Shown here piece by piece: positions 32,282 to 45,810 of a DNA stretch of 64,000 nucleotides. The notes below the pieces were generated by a model. That model had not been told where the DNA came from. It searched no databases and was given only the letters and a program-made list of their open reading frames with translations. The stretch lies in the NCBI GenBank assembly GCA_963930655.1, contig OZ005608.1, positions 11,408,001 through 11,472,000 of the forward strand, written 5' to 3'. A program made the position numbers and the translations under genes. The stretch comes from Myrica gale (taxonomy: Eukaryota > Streptophyta > Magnoliopsida > Fagales > Myricaceae). Each line of letters opens with the position of its first letter. The stretch's first letter is position 1.

Positions 32282-35200
32282 TCATCCCACAACTTTCCTG
32301 GCATAGGGTCTGCTATGCTGAATCTCATTGGCAGGCTTGAGAAACATGTCACCAGATCCAGAAATCCACTGGACTCCGGCCTTCATGGGAGGAGCCCCTG
32401 GCTGTCTTCGAGAACTAATGGTCATGTTTGCCAACTTCTCAGTTGAATCCACAACTCCTCGTGCAATCCTTCCCTTGTTCATGGAATCTGCTCAAACAAA
32501 TAATTCTCGAGTTATTAGTGAAGTGAGGAAAAGGCCAAAAACTTTAGAAAAGAAGCATCAATAAGGAAAAAAAATCTTTCAAATAAGAAAAAAAATTCTT
32601 GTAAATGATTTTTTTGAACCGCAAAACAAACCAACAAAACAAAAACAAATCTCCTCCCCCCCTTCCGTCAAAACATAATACACAATTTGCATAATTAAAT
32701 AAATTGGCCCCGCATTTTCACTATTGAAAACTGGATGACGTAAAATGCAGTATGATACTTTTAGCTTAGAATTTTACTTTAAAGCATCAAAAGGTCACTT
32801 CCAACTGCCCACAAAGACATAAGGGACAAGAAATTTACTTGGGCTGTTCTTTCCTGGTGGCTGATATTTTGGCTGTCTACTTGAGCTCTTTAGACATTTA
32901 TCATCCTTACTTGCATCCTTCACACAGAATAAAAACAAAAGGGCTGGTTATATAAATGTTCATGACGAGACTTCACAAAATCAATTAGACAAAATGAGAG
33001 AAATGAAGGATGAAACCAAATGGATCTATGCAAAGCTACTACTGTGACTGAATGACCTTTAGTCCTTGCATCCAACAAAATTGTAATATGTTGAACTATG
33101 CATGATCATATTTTCTATGGCAGTAATGTGCAAGTAACACCATGGCACCAGTCTCGATTTCTTTCTCCATCAGGTAACCAGAGTTGCCATATCATAAGAG
33201 GTTATCTACTCAAAGAAGCAGTTATTAAACGCACCCAAAGCCACAACTTCTAATCTGTCATGACTACAACAAATGGGCAATCTTGATGGAATAAACTCTC
33301 TTCGAATCTTAATGATAAAACCTCTCTCATCAACTGAACCATTTAACTTCTACACAAATGAACTACAAAGTAAAAGAAAAAAACCTTTCAGCACCTACCT
33401 GATTAACCAAATCCAGCTTGCGTTGCACACCTGTAGCACCATCAAAAGGCAGAATGAGAATATATTCTTCACATCTTATTTCAAAGAGAAGCAAAACTCA
33501 ATACTTAATGGTCTTGTATTATACCAGAACAAACAGATAAAAAAACATAACTTAAAATAATAATAATAATAATAATAATAAGTGAACAAGGTGGTCGCAT
33601 TCTTTGAGCCAAGGATATGGTCACTGTAAAACCAGTGATTCCTAGGAGCATGGCATAATGCTCATTGATACAAATAAGGAAGTACACCAAAAGCCTATCA
33701 TCATGGATTGATCAAACAATACCACATTTTTTAAATTCTAAACAAGTATTGATACAATCAACATCAGATTAGAAGGTATACAAGTATTGTACGGTGCACG
33801 TGTCAAATCTGATTTTGCTGCAGTAGAAGATTCAAGCCCCATATAGCACATTAAAGATCAGAACTGATTACAGCAGACACGTCCAACATCATCTATCACA
33901 TCTCCCAGAGGTCCTTCAGTTACATTTTGTGAATTTTGTTTCACGATAGTGCATTTAGAGATTAAATTTGCCTTCCTTTACTTGGTGTTCTCTTATGCTG
34001 AAGACTTGTAAAAAAAAAATTCCTTTACATATTCCTGCCATGCGCTGTTCGTACGAGCCTGTTTTCCAATGACCCTTGTAAAGTCTTATCCTTACAAGAC
34101 AAATGGCAAATTGACCTCGAGACATTACCAAACCATTTATTTGGCACTTATAATAAATGGAGAGAACGCAACCTTAAACACTAGACAATTACTTTTTAAT
34201 TATCAATCATACCACATCAGATCAAGATCGGCCAAAAGTCAAGAAGAATCCAACTAAAAAATGGCAAAACCACTTAAGTACCACCTGTGCTTAAAGGAGG
34301 AGGTAACTTGGGGGAAGGATAATTGGTCGACATCTTCGAACTAGAGAAAGCCCATGAATGTCGCCTACCAGATTGCTGATCCAATGCTCCCCTTGTTCCA
34401 CCTACAACCATGCAATCGAGTTAGGTCCCTACATATTATAGTTAAAGCAATCCAGCAACTGTCAACTCAGAATTAATGGCAGTTCAAGCAGTGACACAAA
34501 CCTGAGGGAGGTGTTCTAACCGCAGCTGTCTTGGAACGAAGGGATGGTGGAACATAAAAGCAGCTCTGTCACATCAAATGTAATCAGACATTAAAATTTT
34601 TGGAAATTTCAGTTAATATTTATACCCAAAAATATGAAGGAAACAACACCGTACAGATTCACCAAGATAAACCACTACCTGGAAGAAAGGATGCTGAAGG
34701 GCCTCAGCAGCTGTTGGCCTCTTGAAAGGATCCCAAGAACAAAGTGACTAATGTCCAAACAAAAATGAGACATATTCAGACGCCAAAAAACAAAACAAAA
34801 AATTAACAAGGTATAAGTCAAGTTTGCCACAGCTGAGAATAGTAATTATAGAAAGGAAACTACAGGTTTCAAAACTCCTCATGTTTTACCAATCAAGGCC
34901 AGCAAAAATATATTCCCCTAATAATAAGAGCCAAAAAAAGAGAGAACAATACAATCATCTTATAGGAGGGGCTTACAAAGAAAGAAAGAAAGAGCATTTT
35001 CAGGTTTTCTACATAGCTGTACTTACTGTTATAAGGCTGATCGCATCATTACTTGCAGATGAAATCAATACAGAGAGATGGACACCTGCAGACTGCAATC
35101 CAAAAATTACCAATATTGTCAGAATCATTTTTACATCTTGAAACAAGTAACAGCTTAACTGTTCGCATAGTAAGGAAATGATGGAACGCCGAGGTTACAA

Positions 35201-37475
35201 TCTCAACTCAGACCTTGTAGGATAAGTAACAGCATATTTAACCACTCACAATTGGGAGGTGAGTACATAAAGCAATTACATTTAGTCATCTAGCCAACGA
35301 ACAAAAAGAAGCCATGAATTCTGTACACTTCCTACTTCCATAAAAAAGCAAAGTTATAGTGACAAAAACCATTTTCCTCACAATAGGGGGCAATACTTCT
35401 CTCCATTCAAATCATAAGCTGACACAGAACTTGATTGTGTTTACTATCCCTGGCTAGCATGACCAGCTTAAAATATTCTAAAAAAATTCCCAGCCGATAA
35501 ATTTAAGCAAGTATATTCAAATACATTTAGGACATCCAATTAGAAGACTCTAGAACCTACTTCACCGCAAGCATATAGATACCTACAACAGAAAGCAAAA
35601 ATCCGACCTGAGGAAACTGATAGTTAATATCCCTTGCCAGACAAAGTCCATCAGCCCATGTAACCCTGGTCGGATTGCCAATAACACTGCATATTTTGTA
35701 TATCTCATCTGCTTCACTGCACGAATAATTATGAAGACACAACTCACAACAATTAGTGCCTATCTGAGTGGCAGATCCCAACACGAATGGTTATCAAACT
35801 CGAAACCAAGATCAAGACAATAAAATGGTTCGTGAACTTTCAACCTAATAAAAGATTACAAAAAATAAAAAAAGAAGGAAAAAGTGCACAATGCAAGTGA
35901 GATAAAAGGGTGAAGAAATACACTAAAAAATTACATGCTGCTAAGTAATTGTCCATCAACAAAACAATCAGCATGATTTATTGCCATCTTAAGTTTCAAA
36001 TAAGGAAATATACGTACCTAACACCAGGGAAAAGAGGACGGAGAGTAAACAACTCAGCCATGATAGCTCCCATTGCCCACATATCTGAAGCTCAAAAGGA
36101 ATGGAATTCTTAAATATTCTACCAAAGAACTGTTGACAACTAGGGATGTGAAGCACAAGCTCATTCCAACCAAACACTCACCAACTTTAGAACTATACAG
36201 GTTTGACTGAAGCAGCACTTCAGGGGCTCGATACCTGCGATATCCACAAAAGTCAATAAACCGAGGTAAAAAATGAACATCATTCAATAAAGCAGGGGCT
36301 TACAAGAAAACAAAAATACATACCAGCGTGTCGAGACATATTCAGTATATGGCGGTTGAGAGTTGATTTCCCGAGCAAGACCCAAATCAGCAATCTTGAT
36401 TACATCCTTTGAAACCAATAAGTTCTCTGTAAAGAAGTTTCAATGTATTAGTTAACTACAACAAAAGAAACTAGCAGCAAAAGAAAACATGGCATACAAT
36501 AAGAAATGAGCTGCATGGCCCGAGCATATAGAAGTTCATAAAGCCTCCAAATTGATACATAGACAGAAGAAGCACCTTCCATTTTGCAAAAATTATTTCT
36601 GCAATAATGCAGAAGAAAATGATTCTTTGATACAACTCCAAAAGACTACTACGTTTGACATCATAAATTCATAAATCCCTTTGGTTCCCCCTCTATCAAT
36701 CATGTTAGTCCACCACCAAGATGCTCAATTACCTGGCTTAAGGTCACGATGGAAATATCCACGCTGGTGCATGTACGCAAGAGCTTGAAAGACTTGAAAA
36801 CACCAAATCCTAATTTCAGCTTCAGAGAAAAGCTTTTCCCTATCTTTCATGAGCTGGTATAAGTTGCAATCCTAAAGCACAAATATTATCCAGAAATTAA
36901 ACGCATGTATACAATTCACCATAACTCTCACATTTATAGCAAGCAATTGATAAAGACAGAAATGCCACCTACCATGTACTCAAACACGAAATACAAGATG
37001 TCATTCTCTCTAATGACTTCCTTAAGCTTCACAATATTTGGATGATTCATCTTACGTAATGACTGCCATTAGAAGAAACACATGAGGAGTTGCCATGTTG
37101 CACAGACGGAAAGTGAAAAATGAAAAATGGCACGTTATATTACCTTCACTTCTCTCAAATTTACACACTCCTCCCATGAGTAATACTTTTTCTTCATTTT
37201 TTTAATTGCAACCTGTTAAAATGGAAGAAATTATTAGAAACAGAACAATTGTGGCATCATAAACAACATTACCGAGACACAGGAGGCAATGGAATTTCGA
37301 GAACACTTACAATTTCGCCGGTCTGCTTATTAATAGCTCGCCAAACACAGCCAAATGTTCCATCACCTACTTCCTTGATTAAGTTGAACCTAGAATAGAC
37401 CAAAAACAGCGTCAAGAACAACAACCTACAAACCCCAAAAACCCAGTCTCTCAGCAGACAGACTCACCTCTCCAT
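32282..37475 (-). CDS. MAK/CDKF-type serine/threonine protein kinase, 449 aa
   Basis: Sixteen coding exons join without a stop: 37475-37468, 37389-37311, 37212-37144, 37062-36973, 36871-36733, 36426-36324, 36234-36182, 36084-36018, 35716-35608, 35092-35027, 34747-34679, 34565-34502, 34401-34285, 33430-33399, 32917-32839, 32487-32282. All have GT-AG borders; they total 1,350 nt including TGA. The catalytic domain is near residues 4-285: glycine loop [13 protein letters not shown] lysine, HRDLKPEN loop, TEY activation segment, WYRAPEV and a CSWDPFKRP end. The proline/serine-rich tail holds [11 protein letters not shown] and [11 protein letters not shown], as in the plant cyclin-dependent kinase F-4 / MAK-like family (Arabidopsis At4g19110/At5g45430 type), rather than the shorter MHK. 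By family it phosphorylates Ser/Thr in cell-cycle or growth control; its substrate is unknown. The DFG magnesium motif reads DLG. The gene appears intact. Confidence 0.92.
33557..33581. repeat. (AAT)n microsatellite
   Basis: About eight AAT units within intron 13 of the kinase gene. Confidence 0.9.
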
Positions 37476-39720
37476 TCTTCTGGAACAAAAGCAGCTCTGT
37501 CTTTATTTATGAATTGTATAAGAACTCGCTATTTATCTTCAGTAGAACAATTCCATAAGAAATAACAACTGCCTTGCTGGTCCAGCTGAATCCAACATTA
37601 ATTTTCTGACGTGATCCCCAATAGCAAAAGACCCAAAATTTTCTGATGGATGGGCTGCAAAGCCTTATTTCTTCCTAAACCCAAGACTTCAAGATGGTAA
37701 CACAGGATTGACAATGAGAAAGGACGAGTACCAGATAACATATTGAAACCAATAGAAGAACCAACAAGAAAAGATTGATCTAGCAAGGAGGAACGATCCA
37801 CGAGCTCGAGATTAGCAATGGCTACCTCATCTACAGTACATAGAATGTCTCACAGAACCTTCAGCTAACTTAGATCCTGCCACACCAAACAGTACCCATT
37901 GGGAGCAACGATTAAACAACTAAGAACCATGCAGTCTACACAGACTCAACACAATTGCTTATCTATTGTCAACTATGGTAAGTAATCTCCAAGCGTGTTT
38001 GCAGAATTCAGCCCTGATGGAAGAGAGAAGCACGGTTAGAGAAATAGTAATGATTTTAGTGTAAGGTAAACATAAGCACAGAAAGAGATGTCTGATAAAA
38101 TGCTGTACCCCGGAAGATGGTTTCCCAAAATTTTTATCTGGATGTTGTATCAGCAAAGCACTGTGAAGAAAAATTTATCAGATAGAACTACAAGAAATTC
38201 CACGAGAGGGTGAGGGAGAGGGAAAGGAGAGAGAAATCTTACTTATACAATTGCACCAAAGATCCAACACCAATCTCAGTATAAACTTGCATTACGCCCT
38301 CTGGAACAATCATTTAAGAGCTGACCACTAAGTGCAATTAACAAAGGAAACCAGAAGAAAATCTCCAAGGACAAGAAACCTCCAGTCAAGCACTTCCTGG
38401 AATGAGAAAACCCTAAACTGGTAGCATTTTGACCAGAAGTACACTTGCTCCATATCTCAAATATGATATTAAAGTCCTTTAAATTCAAGCCCGGCAGAAC
38501 CTGACATAAGGATTTACAGCATTCAAGCTCAGAGAAAACAATCATGCAGGAAAGACAACATAACTAATATCTAGAACTTATCAGCAGGTGAACCATTTCG
38601 CGCGATATGGTACAGGAAGCTCCAATCCTAAAGTAGTTACATATGAAGCGTCAAACCAAAGCAGTAACTCCCTCAATAGACAACTCTAAACCGACAGTAT
38701 CACCTAACAAGTAAAGCACAATCAAATTTTATAACACAATAATAGCTTCTCTGTTGTTCACGCTTAAAAATGACACATCAAAAAGGATCTTGCTGCAGTA
38801 TGTAGGAAAAAAAGAAGACAAACGAAAAATCATTGGAACCTATTACACTTGAAATCAGGAAGCATACAACAGGAGCTTGAAATACACAACCTAAATTGAA
38901 AACCACAAAAGAGATTCTAGACAAACCTAAATTTAGGGATAAACATGATATGAGTAAAGAAACCACAAGTGTATCCATCACGATGTGTAAACCACGAGAT
39001 TCTAGGATGGATAAACACGTAATGTTAGCAACCGCATCTAATACAACATTATAAAGACGAAAAAGAGTATTGATAAAATTTCATTTCAGCACGTCATACA
39101 GGTAATAGAACATAATCAATCGCAGATGAGAATGGCGAATTGCAAGAAGTTGCAATGGATTAGGCGATGAAAACATAGAAGCCAATTGCCCCAAAAAAAA
39201 ACCTAAAAGCCAGATCCGAAATCAGATCCTAATCCCTGGAAACATACCGTAACAAAACCTCAACCCTAAGCGGCCAAAGCCACGGACACCAAAATCCACA
39301 AAATTAAAATCCATGACAGTAAAAAAAAAAAAAGCGATTAGCCCCAGATTCCCAATTCAAGTCGAGCACATCCTAAGTATTCAAACCAATCTTCGAAATT
39401 CCCCGAGAGAACAAACGAAACATAATCCAAGAACAAAAGGCAGAACAATCAAACGCAACCATCACCTAAATCCAAAAAAAAATCCCCTTTTCCCCAAATC
39501 GAAGTCAACCAAATGCATCAGATCTGATCCGAACCACAGATGAAAGCATAAGGATAACCGCAAACAGAGAGAGACAGATAGACATAGCGAGGACCTGAAA
39601 GCCAAGCGGCATAAAAACCGTCGCCAGGGACGGGAAAGTTGGAATCCAGAGCGCCTCTCTCTCCCAGCAGCCGAAATGCCTTTCCCCAAAAGATCTAACT
39701 CTGCCTCGCTGCGTGCCAAC
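37476..39720 (-). other. Split 5' untranslated region of the kinase gene
   Basis: The start codon lies in a tiny coding exon whose upstream acceptor may be TTGTTCCAG at about 37480. A first non-coding exon probably lies at about 39600-39720, with a donor such as TTCAG|GTCC near 39599. This implies a leader intron or introns of about 2 kb. Exact borders cannot be set without transcripts. I see no other gene here. Confidence 0.45.
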
Positions 39721-39740
39721 CGAGAAATAAATATTACAAA

Positions 39741-39750
39741 CTTTTATATC
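39741..39750 (-). promoter_or_regulatory. TATA box of kinase gene
   Basis: GATATAAAAG on the minus strand, upstream of a GC-richer leader beginning near 39715. Confidence 0.5.
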
Positions 39751-39849
39751 CCCTATTCTCGGCTCTGATTTTCTACGGTGTGAGGTTCTTTTCCCATTCC
39801 ACGCCAACGGTCGTGATGGGCGTATGGTTGGTCAGCCATCGCGCGTCTT

Positions 39850-40567
39850 GTACCTCAATTCTTTTATTTCTTTTTTTGCTCTCTCTCAAGATAATTTTCA
39901 ATTATTAAAGATAAATACAATCTTTATTTATGTGTAAAATTTAAAAAAGTATTTAAATTTTAAAATCTATCAAATTAGTTTCTAAAATTTGAAATCATTC
40001 ATATTTAAAAATTGCAGATGGATTTTAAATTTTAAGAATTAATTTTAAAATTAAAGAACTAGTTTGATTTTCAGATAAATTATATAGACAAATTTTATAT
40101 TTATCCTATTTTATTATTATAAAAAATTACATATTATAACTTCTCAAATACATATGGGTTAGGGAAAAAAAAGAATCTGCACGATTGGGACCTGTAAATG
40201 GTGTGTGTGGATGTGGCTTTGGTGGGTGGCATCGTAGTATACCATCCAATACAAAAATAAAAAACATACGCAAGAAAAGGTTGAATTATTGAACGAATGA
40301 GTTGGTTTTTACTTGAGAAACAAATTTGGAATATTCGGTGGGTGCCGACTGCTGAGGTGTTTGGATGTGCATTCAAGGTGTATCACACACCGTTAGTCTA
40401 CTTTTGGGGACGGGATCTTCCAGAAGATCGTCTCGTACAGTTTGGTCAAGCTGTCCTTCCGTTTGGGTTTAAAAATCAAATAATAAAATTATACCATACA
40501 TTCTTGGAAAAGTTTTTTTTTTGTGAGCCATTATTGAAATTTCACTACCCTTTTTTCCTGAGTATAT
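39850..40567. other. AT-rich intergenic DNA
   Basis: The first part is very AT-rich. A short plus-strand frame at 40297-40623 has no recognisable domain and is not called. Confidence 0.35.
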
Positions 40568-40570
40568 TTA

Positions 40571-40779
40571 GAGGCGTTTGTTTCCTAATTTTTTCAACCC
40601 TTAACATTTCCAAAAAATTATAAAATAATATCTCTCTCCTCATTAAATTATAAAATAATATTATACTATTCAATTAAATCTTCTTTCTCCTCACTTTTCT
40701 ATAAAATACTATATTTTTTTCACAAACTTCAATACCCAAAATTTTCAAAATCCTAATATTTTCACAAACAAACGCCCCC
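40571..40779. mobile_element. Small MITE (Harbinger-like)
   Basis: The ends read inward GAGGCGTTTGTTT and GGGGGCGTTTGTTT, and a TTA triplet flanks both sides (40568-40570 and 40780-40782), which fits PIF/Harbinger insertion. The interior is AT-rich with imperfect arm pairing. About 209 bp. Confidence 0.55.
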
Positions 40780-41004
40780 TTAAAAATACATTGCCCTTGG
40801 TTTTTGTGCATTAAGTTCAAATTGATACGCCTAATAAGAAAACACATTGATCCAACTGAGAATTTAATAAGAAACTCTAAACACTTGAATCAACCTTACA
40901 ATTCATGTATCATATAAATTAGTTACTTACTTGTAGTGGTATAATTTTACTAAATACTTTTTCTATTACCCTACAAGCCTCATTAGGTTAGGGAGTGACT
41001 TCTC

Positions 41005-41200
41005 TGCGTTTGCGTCCTAAAATTTTACACACTCTAAAATTTTAACACAATAAAAAATTACAATATAATCTCTCTCCCCCCATCAAATCACTACTATTCA
41101 CTACAAAAAATATAAAAAATTATCTCTCTCTTCACTTTTTCACTAAACACAATACCTAAAATTTTAACAACACTTAAATTTTACAACACAAACACACCTA
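41005..41200. mobile_element. Small MITE related to 40571-40779
   Basis: The ends resemble those of the neighbouring element (GCGTTTGCGTCCTAAAATTTT and, inverted, GTGTTTGTGTTGTAAAATTT), with a TCTCTCTC-containing middle as in the first. The target duplication is unclear. Confidence 0.4.
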
Positions 41201-42444
41201 ATACACTTTTGAGTTTAAAAGTCAACTAACAATAGTAACTACACTACAAAAAAAATGTAGTTTTAGTGAAAATAATTTATGTAATGAAAACGACTGTGTC
41301 TAATGGCTGAGCGGCTTAAGAGTAACCATTGTACATCAATATTTTTCTTAAGCATATAGCGGTAAATTAATCTCACTTATCCTATTTATGTCACGTCTCT
41401 AAACTCTCTCAAAATCATTTGTCCCCTTTCCTTCTCTCTTCCTAACTCTTTTTGCAAAAACAAAATTGTCCAATCTTTTTAAGCCATGAGTCACATATTA
41501 GATATCCTTGATTTTAATTGAAATGTTATTCTAAGTTCTACCACTTATAATCTTGGTCAGCTTCTATTGTTCTAAAAACATCACTCTTGTATTTAAAGTT
41601 TAAAAATTTTAGATTTTATAATAGCATTTATTTTATTTGTTAATATTTTTTATATCTTAAATATCTCTAATAGTAAAGTATGAATCGGTTATGAAAAATT
41701 TAAGAAAAATAAAAAAGTCAATACAATCTAAAAAGGGGCTCTTGATAAATTTATTGTCAATAATTAAAATTTTTAAAATCAACTTCAACTGAAGAATTGA
41801 TAATTGAACAATCAACTAATTCAATAGAATCAGAAGAGAACATTGAATTAATTTTACAAAATAATATTTAAAACCAACTTAGTAATGACTTATAAGTTTA
41901 TAATTAGCTAATTCTTGATGAAGAACGCAAATAAAAACTTAGAAAAAAAAATGAGAACAAGTATAGATCCTAACATTTTCAGTACAGTAACTATAGACAT
42001 TTATGATCATGGTCAATAAAAAACTATTCATACAAAACTTAGAGACCTACAGAGATCCAAGTAGTGTTGAGACATAAACTTTCATAGAATGAAAATAATA
42101 GTCACTTCTCTAATCTATTTTATATACAAAAAGTATCAGACGGAGAAAACATGATAGAAAATAGTTAGTATATTCAAAAATATGTACATAAAATTTATTA
42201 ATTTTATTGCAAACCATTTAACTCAAAGACTATTTCTACAATATTCCCCAAAATTTTGGTACTCAAACACCACCTAATACACGCCAATTGGTTACTAAGG
42301 AACTAGAGATTGGAATAAACTTAGAAGTAATGAAACTAGCCATGTACATAACACCAATATGAATAAATGGATTAACTTAGAAATGAGATTTGTTAAAAAT
42401 GAAACTGTTGATAAAAATCTACAAGATCAAATTAACCAAAAAAA
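41201..42444. other. AT-rich intergenic DNA
   Basis: No coding frame or clear repeat. A CACTACAAAAAAAATGTAG word at about 41245 could be a CACTA terminus, but no partner is visible. Confidence 0.3.
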
Positions 42445-42835
42445 AGGGAAAAAATCATACTTCACCCCAAAACTATAGGGCAAAAACAATATCGACCCTT
42501 CAACTTTCAAAACGACTATTTACGTTCTATATTGTTTGAAAATATTCAATGTACTCCCTCCAATCTAAATCAAGGGTAAGTCAAACGAAATCACATGCAA
42601 AATGACTGAATGCCCCTCCAAGATAAATTTTTAAAAAATAAATAGAAATTCAATAAATAAATAAAAACAATGAAATAGATTTTCAATGGTTTTATTTAAA
42701 AAATATCATTTTTTTTATTTTTTAATATTTGTAGTAATTTTGTCTTGGAGGGACATTTTGGTTATTTTGCATTATTCTATCTTACTTTAACGCTTGATTT
42801 GGGCGGGGGGCGTTCATTGAAAATTTTGCCTATTG
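42445..42835. mobile_element. MITE, copy B (truncated)
   Basis: Related to 9611-10106: it shares AAATAAATAGAA, TTTTATTTAAAAAA, TTTAATATTTGTAGTAATT and TTTTGTCTTG in the same order. The left inverted arm is present; the right arm stops near 42835, so the terminal part is missing. Confidence 0.5.
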
Positions 42836-42862
42836 GTTCATGGATGATTCCCTACTAGAACC

Positions 42863-43728
42863 TGTTAACCTTGGGTAGTATAATGGGCCCAACTACTAGT
42901 GTCTAGGGCCTTGTCTTTTGTTAAATATTATGTTAGTAGTGGCTTGGTACTTGCAAATTTTTAACTCTTGTTATTGGCCAATATAAGCCCAACCTTTTGT
43001 TAATAGCCCTTTTTATATTTTGTAAATCCATCCAAGTCTACTTAATTTCCTGTCTTTCTTAATATATGCTATGTTCATTATTAAACCTTTTACATTTATT
43101 TTCACTTATTTCGTTACTCTGACGATAAAAGATCTCCTGTTTTTACTACTCCTTCCTAAATTGTTTGGATCATTTTGCTTCGTAGCATAGCTCTTAAGTA
43201 ATCTATTACTATAAGATAGCTTAGAGGTTTTAACACTAAGGAAGAGTTTGAACACAAAAAAATAAGAGAGAAAGAGAGAGAGAGAAATTAGTAGAAAAGA
43301 GAGATTTTTCTCATTCATGCCTAAGTTTCCTAAAGCTTTTAACTAGTCTGATCGAGTTGAAATTTGGAAGAGATGTTCACGCACAGGGAAATATAATCTG
43401 AACTATAAAGATCAGATTTCGAACTCGAAAACTGGGGTATGTGTTCGTGAACAGGAACCACGTGTTTGGTATATTCTCTCTAATTCTCATTGTATTTGCA
43501 AAAATTGATTTCATCTTGAAGAGTTATGTGTTGTAGCATCTAATTGTGACTACAGAAGACATTGTGTATCAATTATTTAGTTAATAGTGAAGATTTTTAC
43601 TAGTCCCGTGGTTTTTCTTCCTCATAGTGAAGAAATTTTCCACATAATTGTGAAGATTGCGCTCTATTTGATATATCTAGATAAAGTAATTATTCTGCTC
43701 TGCTTGTTTGTAGATATCTCTCTCAACA
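42863..43728 (+). repeat. LTR-like remnant (Copia type)
   Basis: It starts TGTTAACCTTGGG and has TAGTCCCGTGGTTTTTC and TTTTCCACATAA near 43600-43645, words typical of the 3' part of plant Copia LTRs. A CTCTCAACA end is possible. No target duplication or internal domain supports the borders. Confidence 0.35.
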
Positions 43729-43755
43729 TCTATGCTTTAATTCAATTAGATAAAA

Positions 43756-43950
43756 AAGGGGTTAATTGCACCGTAGGCCCCTAAGGTATCACCTTTTGAC
43801 AAATTCATCCATGTGGTATCACTTTCTACAAAAAGGTCCATGTGGTCACCCTTCTAGGTAAAAGTTAGTCCTTCTGTCCATCAAACGTTAACTATTCTGG
43901 TTCAATTTTCCAATCCTGGAGGTTAGAGGTAGCTTCATTAACTTCAAATT
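43756..43950. repeat. Single arm of a MITE-like repeat
   Basis: Begins GGGGTTAATTGCACCGTAGG and continues with CCATGTGGTATCAC-type words, like one arm of the low-copy inverted-repeat elements in this window. The opposite arm is absent. Confidence 0.3.
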
Positions 43951-45640
43951 CATCTTCATTAACTATTCCTAGAATTGGTTGCATGGAACTAAAAGTCCTA
44001 GAACTCATGGAAGAAGTGGATCTAAACATCATATTCATGGTGACCTGCTTGACACAAGAATCAAACTTGGAGAAGTTCGATTTTCATTTTAATTTCATCT
44101 AAAAAAACTACTATTAAAATGGAAATAGAACCTATATTTCGTGAAAAGCATATAGTATGTACAAAAATAAATTGAAGAAAGTGTTAATGATGAAACAATA
44201 CAATTGACTCTTTTAGAATTAAATATTTCATATACACATTAAAACAAGCTATTTGTTCAATTCAAAACATATTTAAACAATACACAAAATAGGAAAATAT
44301 TTTTAGCTTCTAATTAAATGTTAAAAAATCAGATCCTCAGTGGAAGATAATGTAAAAAAAATTATCTTAATCATAAAATTTCTTTAAAATATGGTGTAAA
44401 TTATGACATAGATGGTTTGTAATTATTTTCAGAATTAAAATTATTAAATATATTTTTGAAATTAAAATAAATACTCCAATTGAAACATTAAATTATATTT
44501 TAAATTCTTTTTCAAATGCATGCATTTCTAACAAAATACTCTTAACAATACCAATGATTTGCTTCGGCTAAAAGAAAATTTTTTAAACTTAAACTAATAA
44601 AATCCTTTTCACAAATAATAATGTCACAAGAAAAAGTAAATAGACTAGGCATTCTATTCATAGTAACATATTAACTAATCTTGAACATAAAAGTAATTTT
44701 AGCTCTAAAAAATTAGAAAAATTATTTTTAAATAGATTTTATACGTTTGATATGAAAATTAATAAATTTTAAATTTATATTAAAGTTTATGTCGCCTAAG
44801 GGCTCAAGTTGGATTTTGTTCGCCCTAGTTGCCCAACAAGAAAGTCATTCTTCAACAACGACACCAATCGTCTCCGTCGATCACAAATACTGTCTGCATT
44901 TCTGTCTGCCGACGTTATGGGGTGGTCAGACATTGGTTGGCACTACTGTGTCGGGATTGACTACACGCGACCACTTTCCTCTTTGTTGGGCTCTATTTTT
45001 TTACCAGGATGGTGCTAAGGAATTCGTCGTCGGGTTCAATTTTTTTTCCTCGATGGACGCTGGAAATCGGGATCATATGTTGTATGATGAATTTTCTTTT
45101 CTAGGCCATATGTTGTATAATGCACTCGGGACAATATATAATAACCATTCGAAAATGATCTATACATTGCAGTTTGGAAATAAAATTGCTATTGTATAAC
45201 AATCTGCAACTAATATTCATTGATTGATCTGTAACTTTAATTATATAAGAAGATCCCAAAATAGAGCCTAGTCACACACTACATAAAATGCGTTCATCAA
45301 CCAACCAAAAACTATTGCAACACAAATTTTTTACCCATCCATAAATCTAAAGGCAATCAAATAAGAGAGAGTGCACCCCACAAAAAATATACAAATCAAG
45401 TATATGAATATGGCATTCATAACATTTATCTATATTCAATCATACCAAACTTCATCAGCCAACAAAAAAACTGTATATTGATTCACACCTTGCAAAAAAT
45501 GGGGCAGAAAACCTTACAAACAATTGCAGTAGGCCTACGTGCTGCAATTTTTAATTCCAACCATTAAATCATAAACGAATCTGTTAGGTGAAATGGATGT
45601 CCAAGATATCTATGACATCAAAATTGGAATTCTATAACAC
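43951..45640. other. Intergenic DNA with one unrecognised ORF
   Basis: Mostly AT-rich. A plus-strand open frame of 136 codons (44789-45199) lies in a locally GC-richer block, but I recognise no domain and see no splice context. It may be part of the CACTA element's non-coding 3' side. Confidence 0.3.
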
Positions 45641-45810
45641 ATACTATTACCGTGCATGTCATAGGGGCAGGGGCCTCGGTCTCATTGTTGGAGAACATTT
45701 GTGATTATTGATTTCAACTAACTTTTCATCATAGGAGTAGCACCGAGCGAATACCTCTTCGATGTTCGTTTTCATCTCTAAGTATTGCTCTTTGAATGTC
45801 TCCATTTCAG
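45641..45810 (-). pseudogene. CACTA tnpA-like gene, C-terminal exon end
   Basis: The minus strand reads METFKEQYLEMKTNIEEVF, a coiled-coil-like end typical of the second protein of plant En/Spm (CACTA) elements. It is the continuation of the frame in 55463-55880, from which it is separated only by the Athila insertion. Confidence 0.6.

Noticed and set aside
39505-39807. 100-codon minus-strand frame upstream of the kinase
   Set aside because: It spans the TATA box and the presumed first non-coding exon; no similarity or start context suggests a protein.
41245-41263. CACTACAAAAAAAATGTAG as left terminus of the CACTA element
   Set aside because: No matching right terminus is visible and the TSD cannot be tested in this window; kept only as a possibility.
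41290-41335. tRNA-like word GGCTGAGCGGCTTAAGAG
   Set aside because: It resembles an A box, but no B box (GGTTCGANTCC) or cloverleaf follows, so neither a tRNA nor a SINE is supported.
44789-45199. 136-codon plus-strand frame as a gene
   Set aside because: No recognisable domain, no neighbouring exons and no promoter; described only as part of the intergenic region.
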